Both the position numbers and the translations under genes were made by a program. Shown piece after piece: positions 13,845-26,653 of a DNA stretch of 64,000 nucleotides (position 1 is its first letter; each line of letters starts with the position of its first letter). The DNA lies in contig CM055747.1 of assembly GCA_029465975.1 (NCBI GenBank), positions 9,089,390 to 9,153,389 of the forward strand. Direction: 5' to 3'. The notes beneath the pieces are model-generated. The model ran no database searches. It was given only the letters and a program-made list of their open reading frames with translations, and was not told the origin of the DNA. The DNA comes from Dallia pectoralis (lineage: Eukaryota > Chordata > Actinopteri > Esociformes > Umbridae).

Positions 13845-13970
13845 CAGAGGGGGGAAGATAGAGAGGGTAAGTGAGCGCACGGGAGGGAGAGAAAGAGAGA
13901 GAGGGAGGGAGGGAGAGAGAGGGAGAGAGAGAGAGGGAGGGAGAGAGAGAGAGGGAGTGAGAGAGAGGGC
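13845..13970. repeat. (GA)n purine-rich tract
   Basis: Long G/A-only stretch (GGGAGGGAGAGAGA patterns) on the plus strand, a polypurine mirror-type sequence. It gives a spurious Ser/Leu/Pro-rich minus-strand frame. Confidence 0.9.
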
Positions 13971-15587
13971 TTGAGCAAACCACTCTATTCTGTCATGCTT
14001 GGTGAAGAGCAGAGGAGAGGCGAAGAAAAACACACCGCTGTCTTGAAGGGATTAAAAGCAATCTATATCCACATAAATCATTGATTAAATGAATCATGAA
14101 ATTAATATGTAAATTGTGTGTTTAACCTCTATTTATATACAACTGTCTGTCATCGTAGCGTAAATCTAAAACTAATTGCAATTTCTCAGCACAGCGAGAA
14201 AACGCGCGACAGACACGAGGAAGTGGAGAGAGTGTGTGGGGGGCGGTGGGGCGGGGGGGCAAGAGAAAAAAAACTGAGCGGTAAAAGTCTGACATATTTA
14301 TTAACTAAATGTTCAACTACATCAACTCACTCATTAACAGCCATTGAAGGAGAGCGGTGGGAAAATGATGGCCACGGTGCCGTCTCAGCAGTTTCCCGAG
14401 CCATGAAGAAAGTTCTAACGTCTCAGCAGGGCCCGTCTGCATGTACGCGCCCACATTGGATTTCCTGTACATACACTTTCTCCCGTTTTAAATATTTTAG
14501 TTGAATCCATAAATTGTGTTACATTAGGAATGCCTCGTACATATCACAGGTCTTGGATACAAGGACACCCGAGGATGAAAAAAGCACCTTATTCGCTGAT
14601 TTGCGGTTCTGGCTTTGCAGTGGTTTTAGGCAGACCTGCAAACACACACCCGCACACTTAAGAGATGCGAGTGAGATCTGGCTACCTTGGGCCCCTGGTT
14701 GTTCCATCCCTGACATTGGCTGCCTCCGATTGGGGATGAAGTTGATTGACTGGGTTTCTGGCCCCTCCTATCCCTGGATGACATAAAGCACAGGCAGGGC
14801 ATGGGCGGGACAGCACAGCCATCCGAAGATGGGTATGATTTACAGTCCGGTGAAAAGCCAGAGCAGCCGTGGTGATCTTTCAATAAAACATCAAAAACCT
14901 GACCCTACCATTACCCACAAGCCATTGCTGCGGCAGGGAGAGTTTCATGGGACATCTGTCATGAAGCCTCGACTGTTCTCATGGAAAAGAAGCATCTTCT
15001 TCAAGTGCTATTTCATTTCCCTGTCTTTTCTCACAGAACACTCAGCAGTTAAAGTCAATGTCAGCCCAGCTGCTTTCCGAGCTTAAATATGAACCTGAAA
15101 ATCTTCTTTTTGTCTTGATGTTGTGCTTCAAAAAACATACAAAAAACAACAACACAATAATTTGTTATTATTCAACATGAATTATATTGTAAACATTTCC
15201 CTCAAAAGGTTGAATAATTAAAAAAAAATTCTAAACCCTTAAAAACAGACAGCACCCACAGACACGTTCTTGCATGAAGACAGGAGGAAAAAGCATTGGA
15301 TCTTGAGAGTGAGACCCAAACACCCTAAGACACAGACACCCAGAGAGCCAGAAATCCCATGTGACGCGTTATCTAAGGCCAACTCAACGCTGAAGGAGAT
15401 TATTGCAATCGCACCTTCAAAGGCAAGCAATAAAGCGTTCTGCATGCTTTCCCTTCTTTTCCCCTAATTCACTTCATTTCATTTTAACTACCCGGAACAA
15501 TTTGGTGAGACATTAGCCTGTAATGAAACCTCTGATTGTTTTCATAAGAGGTTGCCTTCCTCCCCAACCACAACCCTCCCACTTTAG

Positions 15588-15632
15588 ACAACACACACAC
15601 ACACACACACAACCACACACACCCACACACTG
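15588..15632. repeat. (CA)n microsatellite
   Basis: CA dinucleotide run with minor interruptions. Confidence 0.85.
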
Positions 15633-16599
15633 ACCTCTCTAAGCCCTATCCTCTTTCAGCGAGATAAAAAACGTATAGTTGATCGGGTTACGTCGTGAGG
15701 ATATATTCACAGAGAGCGAGGCCTAGTTCTATTCAGGCTTTCGCTCACCTCTGGGTGTGGGGAGGACTGTGTAACAGTGTAACGACGGGAACCTAGCACA
15801 CACATTGGGTGACATGGCACCCTTATGAACATTACAAGAGAAAACTACAATACCGACTTGGCACCTGACACTGAGGTAAAACTGACATATCGTGATTTAG
15901 ACAGAGAGGCTATCCGCATTCATAAATGCTATGGCTAGCGTTATCAGGAAGTGACAGTACCGTTATGCCTATCTCTGATTGGATACAGCCCTTCTGGCTG
16001 ATTGAGACAGAAGTGTTGCCATGGTAAATAAACATTTGGTCAACCTGCGTCATTGTTTCAGTGGGTCCAACAACACTGAGGCCATTGTTCTACACACATT
16101 ATGCAGGGAATCACCCAGTCGTCCAGAAGTGAACATGGAAAACACGATCAATCCGGATGCGCTTCCATCGGTCATTTCCAGTCCACGTTTTGATGAGGTC
16201 ACCAGGCCGACCATTATGTTCTGGACGATACTAGCATTGGGAGTTTTTGGAATCCAAAGATCCCAAAATATTGCTGAGTGCCACAGTGGCAGATCAGATC
16301 TCGACTAACAACTCCGATTCTCCACAGCCGTCGGCATTGGGCGGACATCGACCATCGAGGGAGCGTTTCTTGTTCCGTCTTTTGAGTCAAATTATTTTCT
16401 GGGGGAACGGTTGACGTTGGTGCATTTCCGATGCAGCACGTAGAACCGAACACTGACGCAGGCCGACGAGGAACAATGATGTGGGCAGTGGGGGGACAAG
16501 AATGAAGCTCCATCTCATCCGCCGACCGCGGACATTTAAAAGCTCCCTTGGTCGGAGGAAAAGCAAGGAAGGGAGAGAGGCATGGTCACCGAGAGGTCA

Positions 16600-16790
16600 C
16601 CGAGAGCTTTACCGAAACATTCGTTGGTCAGTAATTAAAATCGGGATAAGCAAGCGCCGGGCCTAATGCGATATCAACTCATCAAGATCGCTGGTCATCT
16701 AGAATGCCCACCTCCACAGCTGCTGTCATTACAGCGCCGCAGATAAATCAATCATCCGAGCCTTTTGCTTTCTAAAGTCTCCTCCTCGCC
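16600..16790. promoter_or_regulatory. candidate conserved non-coding element
   Basis: Unique block containing TAATTAAAAT, TGTCATTACAG and GATAAATCAATCAT words, typical homeodomain/TALE-like motifs, next to E-box-like CAGCTG. It looks like an enhancer-type sequence in dach2 intron 1. Not tested by alignment. Confidence 0.25.
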
Positions 16791-18107
16791 GGCCCTGTGC
16801 CTTTTAGGAGAGAGCCGGCCGGTATATATTTATCTCCTACCGACACCGCTGACAGTCTATTTACCGTAGGCAAATGGAAATTCACACGCTACCTTCTAAC
16901 GGACCCACCAAAGACAAGGGAGAGGGAAAATCATGTTGTGAAGTGTTTCCGGGGAAGACGAATGGTCTTCGTGAAAAGGCTGCGTAACAGCTCTCCTGTT
17001 AGGGGCCCGTACCGGCCCCTTAATACTTTTTAAAATAAAACAGGGATGAATGAAACAATATTGTCACGACCTCTCCCTGGTGTAGTGTGTAAATGAGCCG
17101 TATGCATAGTCGGCAAACCGTTTGTGGTATTTGTTTGTAAATTGACCAAAATAAACACGACAACAACGAACGGCTACACAAAAGCATAGACTGTGAATGA
17201 AATAAAACTGCATAGACGGCGACTTACTAAGAATACAAACGCAGCTAAGAAGCAAAAAACACTCACCTACGTAGATCCGTGACATTTAAATAATGCTAAG
17301 AAAAGTGACACATAACCCAGTGAACTCAATAGCCCCGCTGATTGGTCCAAATGAAACCAGGTGTGCCGAATCAAAACAGGAAATAAAACAGGAAATAAAA
17401 CAGGCATGCACGGTGTGCACCCCACTAAAAACCACGGAGTGGGAACCTGATGTCACCACTTAATGACAAATATGAAATCTGCTGCTTCATAGAAGAAGTG
17501 TGACTTGCTTGGACGGGAGGTGAAGAGCGTTTGGGCGTTCGGGCGCGTCCGAAATTATTCCATACGATCACTGCGAGCAAGCTGTTCGCCCCTTGGGTCA
17601 GATTTCAGCCGCCCACGGGTCAAAACAGTTGACCGCAAAGATCAAGTATGAGAGGACTTAACCAAAAACGCTGAGGGAGGTTCAAATTTGTGTTCAGGTG
17701 AAGGGTTTCTCCTTTGAGCAAACCAAAGCTAAGATGCAGTTTGTTTTAGTGGTTGAAGCTGCTTTGAAGCAGGTTTCCGGATGGATCCAGCCACTTGTTT
17801 CCACTGGGCCATACGGGCCGACCAAGGAATCCAACTCCCAGTTAGTAATTAGAGCCAGACATTTCTGGGTAAAAGGGGGATAAATCCTTCACAGACCCTG
17901 CAAGAACATGAAAACTGGCAATGATGTCATCACATACTCCTCTTGATCTAACGCAGACTGAACAGCTAGGTAGACTACAACTCCTCCTAAATCCTGCCTC
18001 CATCCATCTCTTCTTCTCTATTTCAGTCCTACCTTCTTTTCTTTTGTTACATTCCACGGGGCTTTTCCCCAAAACCTTTGTGATTCCTCTGAAATAGGAT
18101 TGGTAAG

Positions 18108-18410
18108 TGTAAATACATGCACACAAACACACACAAACAAGCAAACAACAAGCACACAAGCAACCAAACACAACCGAACACACACACACACAATCAAAGA
18201 CACATTAACACACAGATACAACTAACCAGACACTCAAACAACAGGCACACAAGCAAACAAACACAACATACACACAACCGAGCACACACACATAATCAAA
18301 GACACATTAACAAACACACACAAACAAGCAAACACAAAAACACATGCAAACACACACACCCACACTCACACACACTCACAACTAACCAGACAAACACACA
18401 AACACAGCAC
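18108..18410. repeat. CA-rich imperfect tandem repeat
   Basis: About 300 bases of (CA)n mixed with CAAG, CAAA and CCAA variants. The phrase AATCAAAGACACATTAACA occurs at about 18193 and 18295, so a segment of about 100 bases has been duplicated within the tract. Confidence 0.85.
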
Positions 18411-18828
18411 ATGAGCACAAACATAACTATATCTATGAGGTCACAGGTCAACATTTTGCCCTCACGAACAACATGGTCACAATGTCACAAGAACCTAACA
18501 ATAATGACGTTATAAAGAGGCTGGGGTCAGCGTCACAAATCATTCACATAAATTCTGCCGCTGAGCGAAAACATTTGTGATCCTTTTCACTCGGTGGGTT
18601 CCCATGGCCAGACAGGCTGTCTATGCGGGGGGGGGCGCTGAATGTGGTCGGGCCGCTGCTATTCAGGTGACCCCATCTCTGGAGAGGTAAAAACCCGGCT
18701 GGGGCGCAGGAGGCGGAGGCCTGGGTCAGTGCTTCCAGATGTCAGAGATTCACAAGACAACTGGAAACACTGATCCACAGAGGGAGGCACGCGGCTTTGC
18801 CGTTTTGTCCCAATTACCCATGATCCCG

Positions 18829-18990
18829 TGAGACCTGGTTGGTAGAGCAGGGAGCTTGCGAAAACCGCGGTGGGGTCCGAGTCCCACAGGGGACCAATTA
18901 CGGCGGGAGGCTTGTGCGGAAATGTATGCACTCACTCACGACTATAAGTCACTTCGGGTAAAAGTGTCTGCTAAATGACTGAAATGTCAA
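18829..18990 (+). mobile_element. tRNA-derived SINE
   Basis: Starts with a tRNA-like head containing 'TGGTTGGTAGAGCAGG' (A-box-like) and 'GGGTCCGAGTCCCA' (B-box-like) about 30 bases later. It continues through a unique middle part and ends with 'AAAAGTGTCTGCTAAATGAC', the hallmark 3' tail shared by many teleost SINEs and their partner LINEs. Transcription by polymerase III is the family mechanism; this copy is probably inactive. Confidence 0.8.
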
Positions 18991-19599
18991 TATAAATCTG
19001 CTTTCTTATGAAACTCAGAGAGCTCGGTCTCTCCCTCTCTCGCTCTCTGCCACGCGGTCCGGAGTTGGCGTGGCAACCATGGGCACAGTAGCTTCCTTGC
19101 ATCCGAAGTCAGCTGACAAGCTGCTTGAATGCCTCATCAAAGAGAGCCACCGGCTGCCGAGCACGGAGGAGTGCACCCAGCTAAACACATCATAAAATAT
19201 TAATCTGCGTAATTGGGACGCTAGTTCGCATTTCTTCAACTGCATTGAGCTCGGAAGCTGAACGTCATCACCCACCAACACCACGCCTGTGTCAGTCAGT
19301 CTCTGCCCACAACACCCACAGCTCAAAAAGTGTCAGAGCGAATTATCTGAAGGGCAATTAATCAAAACTGCAACAAAAAAATAATAATAAAAATAAATAA
19401 GATTAAAGATTTAGCGTCTTAAGTATCAAGCTCATGAAATGTCTCACAAAACTCCACTAACGAGCCTACGACTCCGAGAACACAACGGCGAGAGAGGGAA
19501 GCGCGTAGGAAAACACCAGCTTTTCCGGTACTAGTGTGCGGATTTTAGTGTCACATTCAATTTTCTGCTTCCTGCTTCTCCCATATCCCCATCCAAAAA

Positions 19600-19945
19600 C
19601 AACCATTTAAAACATCACTCCTAATTAGATGATTAGTGCTTGGAAGGGCAGGAGATGAGTCATTTGCATAATTCAATCATAAAAGTTAGAGATACATATT
19701 TCTATGTTCGTTTGTACAATTATCTCGGCTGTCCTGGGGGCCTGCGATAGTAATGTGATTAAACAATACTCCTGCATAGGATCCTCTATTAAAGCAGTGC
19801 TAGAGGCGAACCAAAAATTAATTTTAGGAGACAATCAATTTTATTCTACATGACTGTAATAAATATAGCCTGGCTACAGATGTGTCATTAAGCCCAGGAA
19901 GGAGATCATCCCAAAGTCAAATTGACACCAGTGGCTCGTTTTTTC
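19600..19945. promoter_or_regulatory. strong candidate enhancer / CNE
   Basis: About 340 bases of unique sequence packed with developmental transcription-factor words: TAATTAGATGATTAG near 19622, an AP-1-like ATGAGTCAT at 19655-19663 overlapping a perfect POU octamer ATTTGCAT at 19662-19669, GTGATTAAACAAT near 19755, AAATTAATTTTA and CAATCAATTTTAT near 19816-19844. There are no simple repeats. This is the best enhancer-like block in the dach2 intron by eye; conservation is inferred, not measured. Confidence 0.4.
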
Positions 19946-21164
19946 TTCTCTCCTGATTTCCTGCATTAGTTTGAGAAGGTGGATGTCATTTCTCCCCCGG
20001 CAAAAGACATGACAGGCCTCTGCCGTCTGCCACATAACCCCCCGCCCCCATCGTCCAAAAAGACCCCTCCCCCATCACACACACACAGACATGCACGCAC
20101 AAACAAATACAATATATCCCATGTAAACACATTGACGTACAAACACATAGTCGCTGACATACAGAATCTCTGACACACACCCCGCATACAGACCCAACAT
20201 ATGCTCATTGTATGACCGCAAACTCCAGGCCAATACACTTCCAAACGTTCACACTTATTTAGGATAAAAGATGACCTAAGCAAGACGCCCGAAAGCCTCA
20301 CGGAAGCCATTTGACCGTATGAAACATTTGGAATACAGAGCGAGACAAAATATGAATTGTTAAAGTTTAGGATTACACAACGACGTTTTGACAGTTCCAA
20401 AGCATATTGAAAGGAATGTGCACGACATCCATGTGCGGAGACTGTGGTAGCACAGTTCCCGAATTCACCACGTGTCTTTGCTTTGCCACTAATTCATTGG
20501 CTACGCATGGGACTAGTTAATACAATGCTGTGGCTTGGAACAGGCCCTCGCCAACATTAATGAGATATCACATGGCCACAGGTTGTTATAAAAGAGTTCG
20601 GAAGCATTCGCTCAAACACACCATGCACTAACACACACATCACACACACACGCGCGCACGTCTAGCGGCAAGCTAACACCAGTCGTAAAAATATCAAAGT
20701 ATTTCAACCTTTGCTTTTACAACGGAGCGCCATAAATCTCACATGAGGAAAGGTCGAGATGTGGAAATGTTCTTAGAAAAGTTGGTATTATTATTTTATA
20801 TTTCTTGGAGTCAGTGTCTAAATGACGGCTTTTTCTCAATTTAAGATATAATAATGTGAATTACCTTAAAGGAATAATCCCAATCATCTCCAATTTGAAT
20901 GTGTCACAAAGTTTAAGCATTTACACACATTCAACACGAATACTGTAAACTGAATAATGAAACCATTACTACTGTACATTAGTCAAATGGGGGATTACCT
21001 GCAAGCCCTACAGACAAATTGGCACACAGGGATTTTTTTTCTTCTCTTATCTGGACTAATGTGAGTGTTTTGTGTTACTGCAGAAGTAGAGCAAGTTCGC
21101 AACAGACACAATGGTAGAAAGACGGGTCTGAGCTAAACCTGAGAGTTGAGGTAAAGACAGCGTA

Positions 21165-21560
21165 TAAATGGAGATAGAAGCTACGATAGACTTAGAGGTT
21201 AAGGTAAAGATAGAGGTAACGATAGAGATGAAGGTTTAGGGGTGGACAAAGGTTGAGATAGAGGAGAAAATTGAGATAGAGATTAAGGTTTACATTGAGA
21301 TAAATGTTTAGACGTAGATGCAGGTTGAGATCAAGGTGTTGATAGAGAAAAATGTTTAGATAGAGATAGAAAACGAGATGGAGATTGAGGTTTAGATAAA
21401 AAGGATGCGGGGAGGGTAGGTTAGAGGTCAATGTTAAGGTTGAGGTTTGGGGTTCAGGTGAAAGTATAGATGGCGGTAGAGGAAGAAATAGTGGAAGTGA
21501 AGGGCAAAGATAGAGGTAGAGGTTGAAGTAGAAATTGAGGTTGGGGTCGCGGCCTTAGAA
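21165..21560. repeat. degenerate purine-rich 6-bp repeat
   Basis: About 400 bases of decayed tandem hexamers (GAGATA, GAGGTT, AAGGTA types) on the plus strand. The minus strand keeps a 79-codon frame of Leu/Asn/Tyr repeats that is a by-product of the six-base period. Confidence 0.8.
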
Positions 21561-21604
21561 AACACAGCAATGTTGGGTCACAAAATAAAACACACACCCA
21601 CAGC

Positions 21605-21898
21605 TTACAACACACAAACACACTCACACATACAGAACAACACACAAACACTCACACATACAGAACAACACACAAACACACTCACACATATGGAACAACA
21701 CACAAACACACTCACACATATGGAACAACACACAAACACACTCACACAAATGGAACAACACACAAACACACTCACACATACGGAACAACACACAAACACA
21801 CTCACACATACAGAACCACACATATACACACTCACACATATGGAACAACACACAAACACACTCACACATACGGAACAACACACAAACACACTCACACA
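21605..21898. repeat. 30-bp minisatellite, left part
   Basis: About ten copies of a 30-bp unit containing CACACAAACACACTCACACA followed by a variable TATGGAACAA / TACGGAACAA / TACAGAACAA. The array is interrupted by a SINE at 21899-22070 and resumes at 22071-22100 in the correct phase. Confidence 0.92.
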
Positions 21899-22070
21899 AC
21901 CCTGGGGAGGCAGGGGCTCAGTTGGTTGAGTCGGTCTATCAATCGGAAGGTTGGTGGTTCGATCCCCGGTTCCTCCTGGGAAATTGTCAAGGTGTCCATG
22001 ACCAGGACACCTAACCCCAGCTGCTCCTGGCCTTGCATGGTAGATACGGTCGCGCTATATAAAAGCGCAG
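21899..22070 (+). mobile_element. tRNA-derived SINE inserted in a minisatellite
   Basis: 172 bases with a tRNA-like head: 'GGCTCAGTTGGTTGAGTCGG' gives the A box and 'GGTGGTTCGATCCCC' the B box. The body has the inverted words GGTGTCC...GGACACC, and the 3' end reads 'CGCTATATAAAAGCGCAG'. It sits between CACTCACACA (21889-21898) and CACTTACACA (22071-22080), a target-site duplication with nine of ten bases matching, and the host repeat continues on both sides. Recent enough that the duplication survives. Confidence 0.85.
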
Positions 22071-22129
22071 CACTTACACATACAGAACAACACAAAACAA
22101 CACTTGCACCCACAATCAGGAGATAGCCA

Positions 22130-23165
22130 CAATTATGAGCCCGTGTTTAAATGCCATCCAAACTGAGAAACAAAAAGCACTATTTCTCTCCAGGCCGCAA
22201 GGGCTTTGACAGCGGTCCTTGGCCTCTCCTCACATCAAGTGGGGTTAATTTATTATTTAAAGTAGAAAAGGGCAGTGGAAGCAGATATGTAATAAAATCA
22301 AGCAGAAAAAGAAGCCTCTGTATAATTTATGTTTGACATTAAGGAGTGGTGGAGGGACCGGAGTGACAATCCTACTGCTGATTGAGGAGATGAGAAGAGA
22401 CGGGGCTGTCTTGGGTTGAGCGCTCGACCGGGGGTACCACTGCCCAAGGCCAGGCTGCAGGCAGGAAGCTGTCCATATGGACCGGTTAGACTAGCCAGCA
22501 CACACTGACAACAGCACCTCGTCTCACACACAGACACAGACACACACACACAAAATCAACCTGTCAATGTAGCAGACACAAGACCGTTCTTCCATTACTA
22601 ATTCCATGTGTCTTCGATACTCTCCGATTTCAGCCAGACATTAATTTGTGTTTTCTATTATGCAGTTTAGGACCTGTTTGTTGCTCGGGCCACATAGCAA
22701 AAACATGTGTTGGTTTTATGCAAAAGCAGAAGAAAGGGTGGCTGCAAATATAGTCCTATTATCTGATAGATTTGTTTATAACCTTACATTCTGCCACACA
22801 GAACCACGCAGAGACTCAATAAAGAAATATAAGGAAACCTTAATCGGTGTTAAAATATGAGAGATATATTATGTTTAATGGAACATTAAACTTATGATCA
22901 AACCTAATCAGCTGGTCTCCTTAAGCGATCTTAGATAAGGCCCACGGGCATCCCAAGGAATTAAAGCAAGACCTCAAGTTCTGGAAAAAGACGCTCATTC
23001 TATTTGGCTTTCTGGAAACTGATAAGGTTCTCATTAATTTTGATTAAAGTTCAGTTGTCATTGATTTCTAAGCAAAATATCTTATTAGGCGTGATGGGGG
23101 TGATGCCTCTCTGCGCCTCGAGGAACCCGTTTCATCTCGTTTAGAAGAGTATAGCTAATGTTTAA
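22130..23165. promoter_or_regulatory. cluster of candidate CNEs
   Basis: Two enhancer-like blocks (22130-22350 and 22585-23100) separated by less distinctive sequence and a short CA tract near 22525-22552. Words include GGTTAATTTATTATTTAAAG near 22243, a TATGCAAA (octamer-like) near 22717, TTATCTGATAGA near 22759, and AACTGATAAGGTTC with ATTAATTTTGATTAAAG near 23018-23049 (GATA and TCF/homeodomain-like). Unique sequence, no coding potential. Conservation is inferred from texture. Confidence 0.35.
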
Positions 23166-23249
23166 AGACCTCCTGGCTCTCCTGCGCAGCAGTCTTCTGT
23201 CCCTCACACTCATCTAAATTTGGAGCAAAAATAGTCAGTGGATAATCCA

Positions 23250-23600
23250 ATACACCTTTGAGAGAAGAAACACTCGCCCATATAAACAGAGAGTGGAAAA
23301 CAGCACAGATGTTCATGTCTAATGTAATTTCCATTCAATTTCCTAAGTGCTGTCCCCAAGTGCAAACTAGTTTAGCGTTGTGTTTAGCTTGCAAATTCTT
23401 TTTAATAAATAATGAATGCAATAAAAACCCGGAGATCAATTGCGAGCTGAGATATCATAAAATGAGCCTTAAGTGCCGCTTCTGTTTGCTGATTTGGACG
23501 TTTCTTTCCATTTTGAAATTGGCCGTGTCAGTGCTAAAGGTCCTGTCGAGATGTTTTGATGACATGATATCTCGGATGACTATCCGCCATTCCCGTTCAG
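23250..23600. promoter_or_regulatory. candidate conserved non-coding element
   Basis: Unique block with TAATGTAATTTCCATTCAAT, TTAATAAATAATGAATGCA and similar homeodomain/POU-like words. A 196-codon open frame runs through it from 23258, but its right part crosses a CA microsatellite (23696-23720) and the protein resembles nothing, so regulatory DNA is the better reading. Confidence 0.3.
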
Positions 23601-23695
23601 ACTCCAGGCTGCCTACACACACTTTATTACCCTCCCTATCCCTCACTCCCCCAAATAAGAGCTGGGGGGCAGGAGGAGGTGGGTCAGGGCTGTTT

Positions 23696-23720
23696 GCACA
23701 CACACACACACACACACACA
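23696..23720. repeat. (CA)n microsatellite
   Basis: Run of about twelve CA dinucleotides. Confidence 0.9.
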
Positions 23721-26653
23721 TTAGTTACAACCATCTGGTGGGTGAACGGTGGACGAAGTTTAAATCTGACTACAAATACAGCACGATTACTGTAAAGCAT
23801 GCAGGCGGAGGTGCAAATTCAATTCTCCTGCATCCCATTGCCCATTGAGGAAATTAAATTACCCGTCAGTATAGATGAGATATTTGTCAAGTAAGCAGTA
23901 TAGGTTATACACATAATATAACCTAACCTTGCGCACTATACAGTGCATAAATAAACAGTTTATTTATAATCCGAAAATATAATTGCATTACTTTTAAAAG
24001 GATCAGGTTTACTCCTAGTCCAATCTCTTTCATTCTCCTTTGGTCTCCCTCTTTCTGTCATTGTACATTTGACGCATGCGTGACAGATTGATTTTGCGCA
24101 AAGACAAACCCAATAATAGATGCAGTCATTGTAAGGTTCTGGAGGGTTGTGATCAAAGGTTAACTACCGAATCTGGCCCAAACTGTCCATCTGGACACGA
24201 GCGGAAATATTAACATATTTCACCAGCACCCTCTTGTCTCCTGCTGGCTCCAACAACGCGCTACAAAACACCTAAAATACAATCAATACTCCAACCAAAA
24301 CATAACCCTGACTCAGATGATCTCCAACGAAAAGTGTTTGTATGTATCTGTGTATGTAGGCAATATGTGTGTTGAACCTGTGATTTAGTTTGTGTTGTGT
24401 ACAACTTTTAAGCAACGTGTACACACTTCGTGCGCTCGGTTGACAATAAAGTACATTCACCACCTGGAGATAGATAAATCTACCTTTTTATTATTGTCAA
24501 ATGCATATTTTTATTAATATTATATCAGCAAGCCGAAAGGTTAAAAAAAGTTTAAAAATCCTTCATTAAACTATTAAAAGTAGGTTGTGTGTAAAGACAG
24601 ATTTATGAATGTATTATTTTTTTTTTAATGTTTAGTTAATAGTCTGCCCTGCACATTTCATCCTACGGGACAATTGTCCACTTTATCTGTAATCAATACA
24701 ACGCTCCCATCAAAATATGTCAGAATCGGCTGAACTGACACGTCTTATTTGATTGACACGAAATGGAAACATTACTATTTGTACTGACTTTTTAACTGCA
24801 ATAGGCCATATGAAAATTGGTTGGTTGTAAATATCTAAGCCAAAATGTGATATTCTCTGCAGAATCAAGAGTAAATGCTGATTAAATTGGAAGGTAATTG
24901 GAAAGCTATTTGCTGAAATCATAATAATTGAGTAACTCCTACAATGTGTGTGTGTGTGTGTGTGTTTCTAACTAGCTAATATGGAAATAAGTTTACAAAT
25001 GTATTTTTCTTTTACAATTATTATTACTAGCCTTAGTATTACAAATTGTTCAACCTATTATTGGACTAATATCAGATCAGTAATATCTTTATTTAATACC
25101 AGTAATTATTATCTAACCATGTCCTCATCAAATGAGAAATCACTGAAACCCGGGTGCGCTTTGGAGTGTTCCGCATCTATACAAGTTGACTTTGTGTGAA
25201 GTTTATTTTTATATTTGAAAATCCTGGGTTTGTAGCGAATAATCGGAATGGCTTATTGTCCCTGTATGGCCGAAGGAACTGCGCTAGAGAAAAAAAGTTG
25301 CTATTATGGACAACTGGACAATGAGGCCAAAACCCCCGAGGTTCGGAATGCTAAAGATCTGAGGGAAAGAGGACACTGGTCCCTTTTTAGTCCCTTTTCT
25401 TCCTTTATTAACAATATTGTATGGAAACACTAATGCATCTGTCACGATAACAAGCTAAGAATAACATCTAGACATCAAAACAAGCAGACGATCCATCCGA
25501 GGTGATTCATTCAGATCTGTCTCATTGATTTATTAAACACAAGCAACATCTGCAGCTGCACAGCCAGAATGGCGTGCGGGTTGAAGATCAATTTGAGGGC
25601 AGGGAAGAGAGTTTTAGTGACGTGATTTGATCCGTTATAGACAGAAATAACAATTATTATATATAATTTTGTGGGAAACACAAGTTAAGTCAATATGCAT
25701 GCGTTGAATTTAATCAAATACTCCAGGTGTAGCCTAAAAACTCCTCATATTTTTTTATACTTCTTACTAATGGACCAAACGGATTCTATATTGGATCAGA
25801 AAAAGTCCGTACCAATTAGTCGTCCAGTAACGGTGAAGAGAACTTAAATATATGCATGCTTATTTCAATGAATTATGGTATTTATACCAGCAGGTTAGAT
25901 TAGAGGAAACTTAACTGAAGGAGCTGAATTTCAAACATGACAAAATGTGTGGCGATACCATGGAATATATAGTCATCTTTGTAGTCAACAATTATGGTGA
26001 GACGTGCCTCTGATTAACAATCCATCAGCATACCAGTATTCTTACCAAATGACATTTTAAATACCACGACTCTAATTATTCAAGAAAGTAACTGCCCGGT
26101 CTACACGTTTTACCATGTCATGTTTCTGTTTCTGAACTTCTGAATTAAGTTTATAGGAAAAGTACAGAATGTTGCAGCACATAAGGCCAACAAATTAACC
26201 CCATAACCAGTTTGTCAGCATAATATTCAACACGTGATAGTAAAAAGACGTATTCCTGAATGTAAGTTTGTAGTATTATTATGTATTTTTCTATTAGGAA
26301 ATTAATGTGTATTTTCCTCTGTGTGGTTGTGTGTGTGAAAAAGACAACCTGAGAGAAATGGGGACAGTATAAATGACTGATTGAACTTGTGTGAAAGTGT
26401 TTCGTTATAACACCTTATCTATCATTTAGCAATATGTTATGCAGTATTTATTTTAGTACAGTGCGAGATGCAGTAGACCAACCAAAATGCAAATATAAAG
26501 ATGAAGATTAATTGATAGACTACTAAAACGAGTATACTATACATGCAAAAGTTTGCTGAAAACTTTCACTTTATTGTCCTGCTTTTAGGCTGCCCTGCTT
26601 TCCTGATAACATGAGGGGCAATTCGGGAAAAAAACAGGGTAACACAAACTAAC

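Larger units (their letters stand above)
1..26653 (-). other. dach2: dach2 intron 1 (partial), gene-free
   Basis: The dach2 first exon ends with a splice donor at 26653/26652 on the minus strand, so everything to its left in the window is first intron. I looked for the next dach2 exon (the segment encoding the basic/proline-rich region after the Dac domain) on the minus strand and did not see it. Dachshund genes are known for very long first introns rich in enhancers, which fits. Open frames here are short or lie in simple repeats and none resembles a known protein. Contents worth naming are listed separately: pyrimidine tracts near 1.9 and 2.3 kb, SINE-like repeats near 3.4-3.8 kb, the minisatellite at 5.6-6.4 kb, a 45-bp repeat near 9.4 kb, SINEs near 18.9 and 22.0 kb, and CNE-like blocks near 13.5, 16.7, 19.7, 22.2-23.1 and 23.4 kb. 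I see nothing specific in the remaining stretches. Confidence 0.85.

Noticed and set aside
17050..17480. Possible LTR beginning TGTCACGACC
   Set aside because: I found no matching second LTR, no primer binding site and no gag/pol frame; too weak to call.
21605..22100. CRISPR-like array (30-bp repeats)
   Set aside because: Direct head-to-tail repeats without unique spacers, interrupted by a SINE, in a vertebrate genome.
23258..23848. 196-codon plus-strand open frame
   Set aside because: No recognisable domain, crosses a CA microsatellite, and lies in an intron of dach2; chance frame through unique, possibly regulatory DNA.
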